Part shown: in pieces, positions 60,331 to 64,000 of the stretch
How the letters are laid out: every line of letters begins with the position of its first letter
Position numbering within the stretch: position 1 is the first letter of the stretch
From: Nemophila menziesii
Taxonomy: Eukaryota; Streptophyta; Magnoliopsida; Boraginales; Hydrophyllaceae
Assembly: GCA_029959085.1 (NCBI GenBank)
Contig: JARWIR010000016.1
Span: 6,617,441 to 6,681,440, forward strand
DNA length: 64,000 nucleotides
Direction of reading: 5' to 3'
The notes under the pieces: model-generated
What the model was told of the DNA's origin: nothing
Database searches by the model: none
The model's input: only the letters and a program-made list of their open reading frames with translations
Translations under genes and position numbers: made by a program

Positions 60331-63300
60331 ATGATACCTTATAAGATGAGAATACCAAATTTCCTAAAAATACAAAATAAAAACCATTAATATATTAATT
60401 ATTTAAAAATTATATGCTAAAACTCCCATATTATAAAGAAGAGTCTAAAAAGTGTTCATAATTCACTTCTACGCTCTCTATAGTTATTTCTTTGTCTATC
60501 ATTCATCTCCGACATCTCCTCTATATTGTTCTTAGTTGATCTATCTCATTAATGAATGATGATGATGACACATTTGAGGATCATTTATTCATCTATTATT
60601 GACACACGATTGACGGATCTAAGTTGATTCATGACGACAATCTGGTGTCATCGATTTACGATAATAAATGCACACAACTTTGCATGTCTTAATCTGTTGT
60701 TGATGTCGGATGTCTGAGTGCTACGTGAAGAAGTTATAATATTAGTTTTTATCCATTATTAGCCATCATTTATAACCAGATATGTTAATTTATATCTATC
60801 ATCTATTTAAATTCCAATAGTATCATTGTAAAAGAATTTTAATAGTTTCAACCATCTTAACTTTTAATCAAGCATGGCAAGGTTGGATACGAATTTGTGT
60901 TGGGTTTCCTAGAAATAGTTTGAACTCATTAAACTATTCCTAATATATATTTAAGTTTATAAATCATAATATTAACACATAACTAACATATCCTTTGTCT
61001 TTTCTCATGGTCGTAAAGATCACGTGCAAATAATTATTTATTGTATTAATTTGTAGGGAAAATTAGACAAACATGCTATATGAGCAATTTGACCTAGCAT
61101 ATAGGGTAGTAGGACTTACAAAAGTCTATTGATATCTTGATCATGCTCAAGAGTTCTATCTAGCCAATACCATTTTGTTGCTTTCCGCGTGATATTTGTG
61201 CTACCTTGTTCTAAGAGAACTAATTATTAATAGTTTATAAGTACTAGTAAAATTCTGAATTGGCTACGATACCAATCTTGCATCTTTTTGTATAAAGATT
61301 TGTAAGAATATGAATTAGTGCCTTTTATCATAATCCCACTACACCTATTATGACATGTATATATTTTTTAAGGACACAAACACACATACTAATACACACA
61401 CACACACATATATATTATCTTAATCAGAGAGTTGTAATCATATGAGTCATTACCTTTTATCATAATACCACTACACCAATTATGACATGTACTTACATTT
61501 TAAGCACAAACGCATACACACATAAATTAGTCTATTGTCTTTAAGACTATAATATATAGATTAACTGAGTAAATGAATCTTTATATAAAATTTAAAAGCG
61601 TAATTATGTTCTCGAATACCCAACCCACCATTATTCTAAATATACTAGGAGGCAACAATACAATGCCTAGTGTCTTTTCCGAGTGACCATACTCATTGTA
61701 GCAAGGAATATAAATATGGTACTCTATTGAATCTATGCAAGGTTGTCAAGCAAGTATTACTAATTGTCTATATCAATCCTTAGATCCCCTTTCCTTATGT
61801 CAACTTGGAACTAAGATCAAACCTAATTTGGGTTTACAAATCTCAATACAAGACAACTAATAAATGGTTAAACATACTAATTATACATACATAACAATAT
61901 ACCGTCAAATCACTAACCTAAGCTAAATAGAGAAACTACCTATTAAACAAGAATTATAAGAAATCAAGATAACTTTAATAAACAGAAAGTTGTATTGAAT
62001 TTTCAGTCACCAAAGTCATGCTTATACCATGGTACAAATCTTGATCTAAAGCTAATTGAAGAAAATAAAGATAACTAAAGATATGTGAACGCAAAGATGA
62101 GAAGTGTACTTGAGTCTCGCAAGGGATCCACCTAAATCTATATAATCAATGCTTCCGTTTAAGGGCTAAACTGGTATTAGTGTACTAGTCGGGAGTCTAA
62201 TATCTCCTAACCCCTGTCAGGGTGGACTTAGGATATATCCTAGGGTATTACAAACCCTTTCAGTGGGATTATACCTACCTTCGGATGTTGAAGTCTTTTA
62301 TCCAATTGGTTGTGTGGTTAGTCAAGCCCGTCAGGATCATTGACGAATACCACATGTTTATTAGGGGTAGAAATGACAAATCATAATTAAATTGGACCTT
62401 TTCAGGGGGGAAAAACTCTGGCTTGTTAGGGATGCGTTATTGGATACTTGTACTTTTTAAGGAATTAACTCTTGTCAGCTTAATTTGATTTAAAATTATT
62501 AAACTACTGCGAAAGTGGATTACGGATAAACCCGGTATGTCGTTGATGCATCTTTGGTGAGCAATTATAACCATTAGTTAATGGATATGGATTTAGTTAT
62601 AACTTTATTAATATATATATGGATGTTTTATGCAATTTAAAAAGGATAACCATTTTGTTGTCATCCTTAAATATAATATAATTTTTCCACTACCATTGAA
62701 TCCACCATAATGTTTTGTAACAAGAAATCTCCAAACATTACACTTACAAGTATTTCAAGAGCACGCACTTGGACTGGAACAAAAAATCATATTTTTCGGG
62801 GTTAGAATATTTTAACATTGATATAATGGATATTTGATATAGGGTTCGAAAAGAGATGAGAGGATGATATGCGATGTTTCTAGTTTAAAGAGAGACAAAA
62901 AGGGAAAGAGTTAAAAGTAAAAGAAAAGAAAAGCAAAAACATAAATATTGTATTTTATGCTTAACAATTGTAATGGTAAATTACATTCAACGCTAGCTCA
63001 ACACGCGAAAAATGTTAACTTGGGTAAGTGAGCACTTTTTAAAAAAAAAATTATGGGTCATCATTTTTTTAGTTGTGGAAAATAGCATGTTATAGAAAAA
63101 GGTGCAAGAGGGTGATATAAAATAAACTTAATAAAGTTAAATACCACACACAAAAGAAAAAGCTAAAAAGCCTTTACAAACCGTTACAAAGATGGAGAAA
63201 TCTAATCTAAAAAGTAGATGATGTTTAGCCACCAATTCCAAAAATTCGCCAATCTTCTAAAGCGTATTCAAGACACCAACAAAAAGTTTTCTTCCACCGA

Positions 63301-64000
63301 CTAACTTGTCTATAGTACACCACATCAAGATTAGCTAGTCATTCGGTTGAAGGCACTTTCGATGTCGGTTTCTTGAGTTCTCTCTAGAAGATCGAAGAAT
63401 TTTTGGAATCGACATTGGCTATATGTCATCATTTTTAGATTAAATTGCTCATATTTGTAAGGGTTTGTAATATATTTTAGCTCTTTTATCAAATAATTTT
63501 TCGCTTGAAATTTCTGTAAGTATGTGAAATGAATAGTTCGAGTGAAAAAAATATTTGATATTATGTACAACATTCAAAAAAGTAGTTGAAAGTTTTGTGC
63601 AAAAGTTATATACTATCAAAAATCTTAATCCTCCATTCAACTTTATTGATCTATATTTTTGGTGCACATAAATTAAGAAAAGTATATAATAATCTCTTTC
63701 TGTACAAAATTACCCTTATTTAATATGCATAAGGTTATTTATAACGTTGTTGTTAATACTATTCAATTAGGGGTACTATTGGAAAAAATGAAAAAAAATG
63801 TTTTGATATTGTAAAATGACAAACAATATTGGACTCATTCTTTTAGAAAGTTGGACAAATAAACTTGGACGGATGGAGGATTAGCAAAGACATTAATTAT
63901 GTGTGTATTGCCCTACTTTATTCAATGTATCCAAACTAAAAAGTATAAAGTATAAAGGGGTTCAAGAAATAAAATATCTTTTTGATATATTGAAAATCGT

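Larger units (their letters stand above)
50735..64000. repeat. Tandem array of a ~4-kb non-coding unit, order B''-A-B-A'-B'
   Basis: Two sequence types alternate. B-type: B'' 50735-51345 (partial), B 54286-56210, B' 62080-64000 (cut by the window end). B and B' are nearly identical over 1.9 kb. A-type: A 51346-52790, A' 59256-61600, much more diverged. Each B end (AAATCGTAACCATTAAA) runs into the start of an A (GTTATTTACCC or similar). Removing the later insertions at 56230-59255 and 59397-60330 brings the B-to-B' distance from 7.8 kb to about 3.9 kb. No protein was found in A or B. The array could be segmental duplication or the relic of a large repeat-containing retroelement. Confidence 0.7.

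Noticed and set aside
1..64000. CRISPR arrays, operons, riboswitches, rRNA genes, telomere arrays
   Set aside because: None seen. The repeats present are transposon-derived or simple, and the window is plant nuclear DNA.

Overview
This is a 64 kb stretch of AT-rich nuclear DNA from a flowering plant, most likely a eudicot. Two intact host genes show this: a GRAS transcription factor of the PAT1 branch (SCARECROW-LIKE 1 type, 18805-20409, plus) and a SEUSS-type LIM-domain-binding co-regulator with nine coding exons (44873-49078, minus). Intron structure, plant retrotransposon families (Ty1/copia with initiator-Met primer sites, Ty3/gypsy, plant LINEs, tRNA-derived SINEs) and many small DNA transposons fit this. 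I cannot name the species.

Layout. 0-7 kb: intergenic, with a decayed gypsy RNase H piece (minus) and a 5'-truncated LINE with a 16-bp target duplication (2216-2904). 6.9-13.2 kb: a nest in which a hAT-type element (6881-13202) is split by a young copia element (7303-12825) and by a Tourist-like MITE (12911-13141). 15-17.4 kb: a decayed LINE and a CCTAGGCG-rich hAT-like element. 18-20.6 kb: the SCL1-type gene with a 5'UTR intron. 22-28 kb: an older, broken copia element (22180-27677) lying against a gypsy gag remnant. 32-33.4 kb: LINE remnant. 34-41.3 kb: an inverted pair of 1.5-kb LTR-like repeats, a second copy of the TAGGGATGGCA hAT element carrying a 1.2-kb MULE-like insertion, and a second CCTAGGCG element with its own nested insertion. 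41.8-44.4 kb: a SINE, a foldback element, a GGT microsatellite and a decayed piece of an SCL1-like gene. 44.9-49.9 kb: SEUSS with a 5' leader intron. 50.7-64 kb: a gene-free tandem array of a ~4-kb unit (order B''-A-B-A'-B'), each copy later hit by different transposons (SINE, MULE-type MITE dimer, foldback).

The two host genes are unrelated in pathway as far as sequence shows: one encodes a DNA-associated GRAS regulator, the other a scaffold that bridges LEUNIG/Groucho-type corepressors to transcription factors. Everything else is transposon biology. I found no operon-like, defence-like or otherwise new molecular system. The most informative signals are structural: target-site duplications, paralogous empty sites inside the same window that give relative insertion orders, and an SCL1-like pseudogene fragment close to the 3' end of SEUSS.
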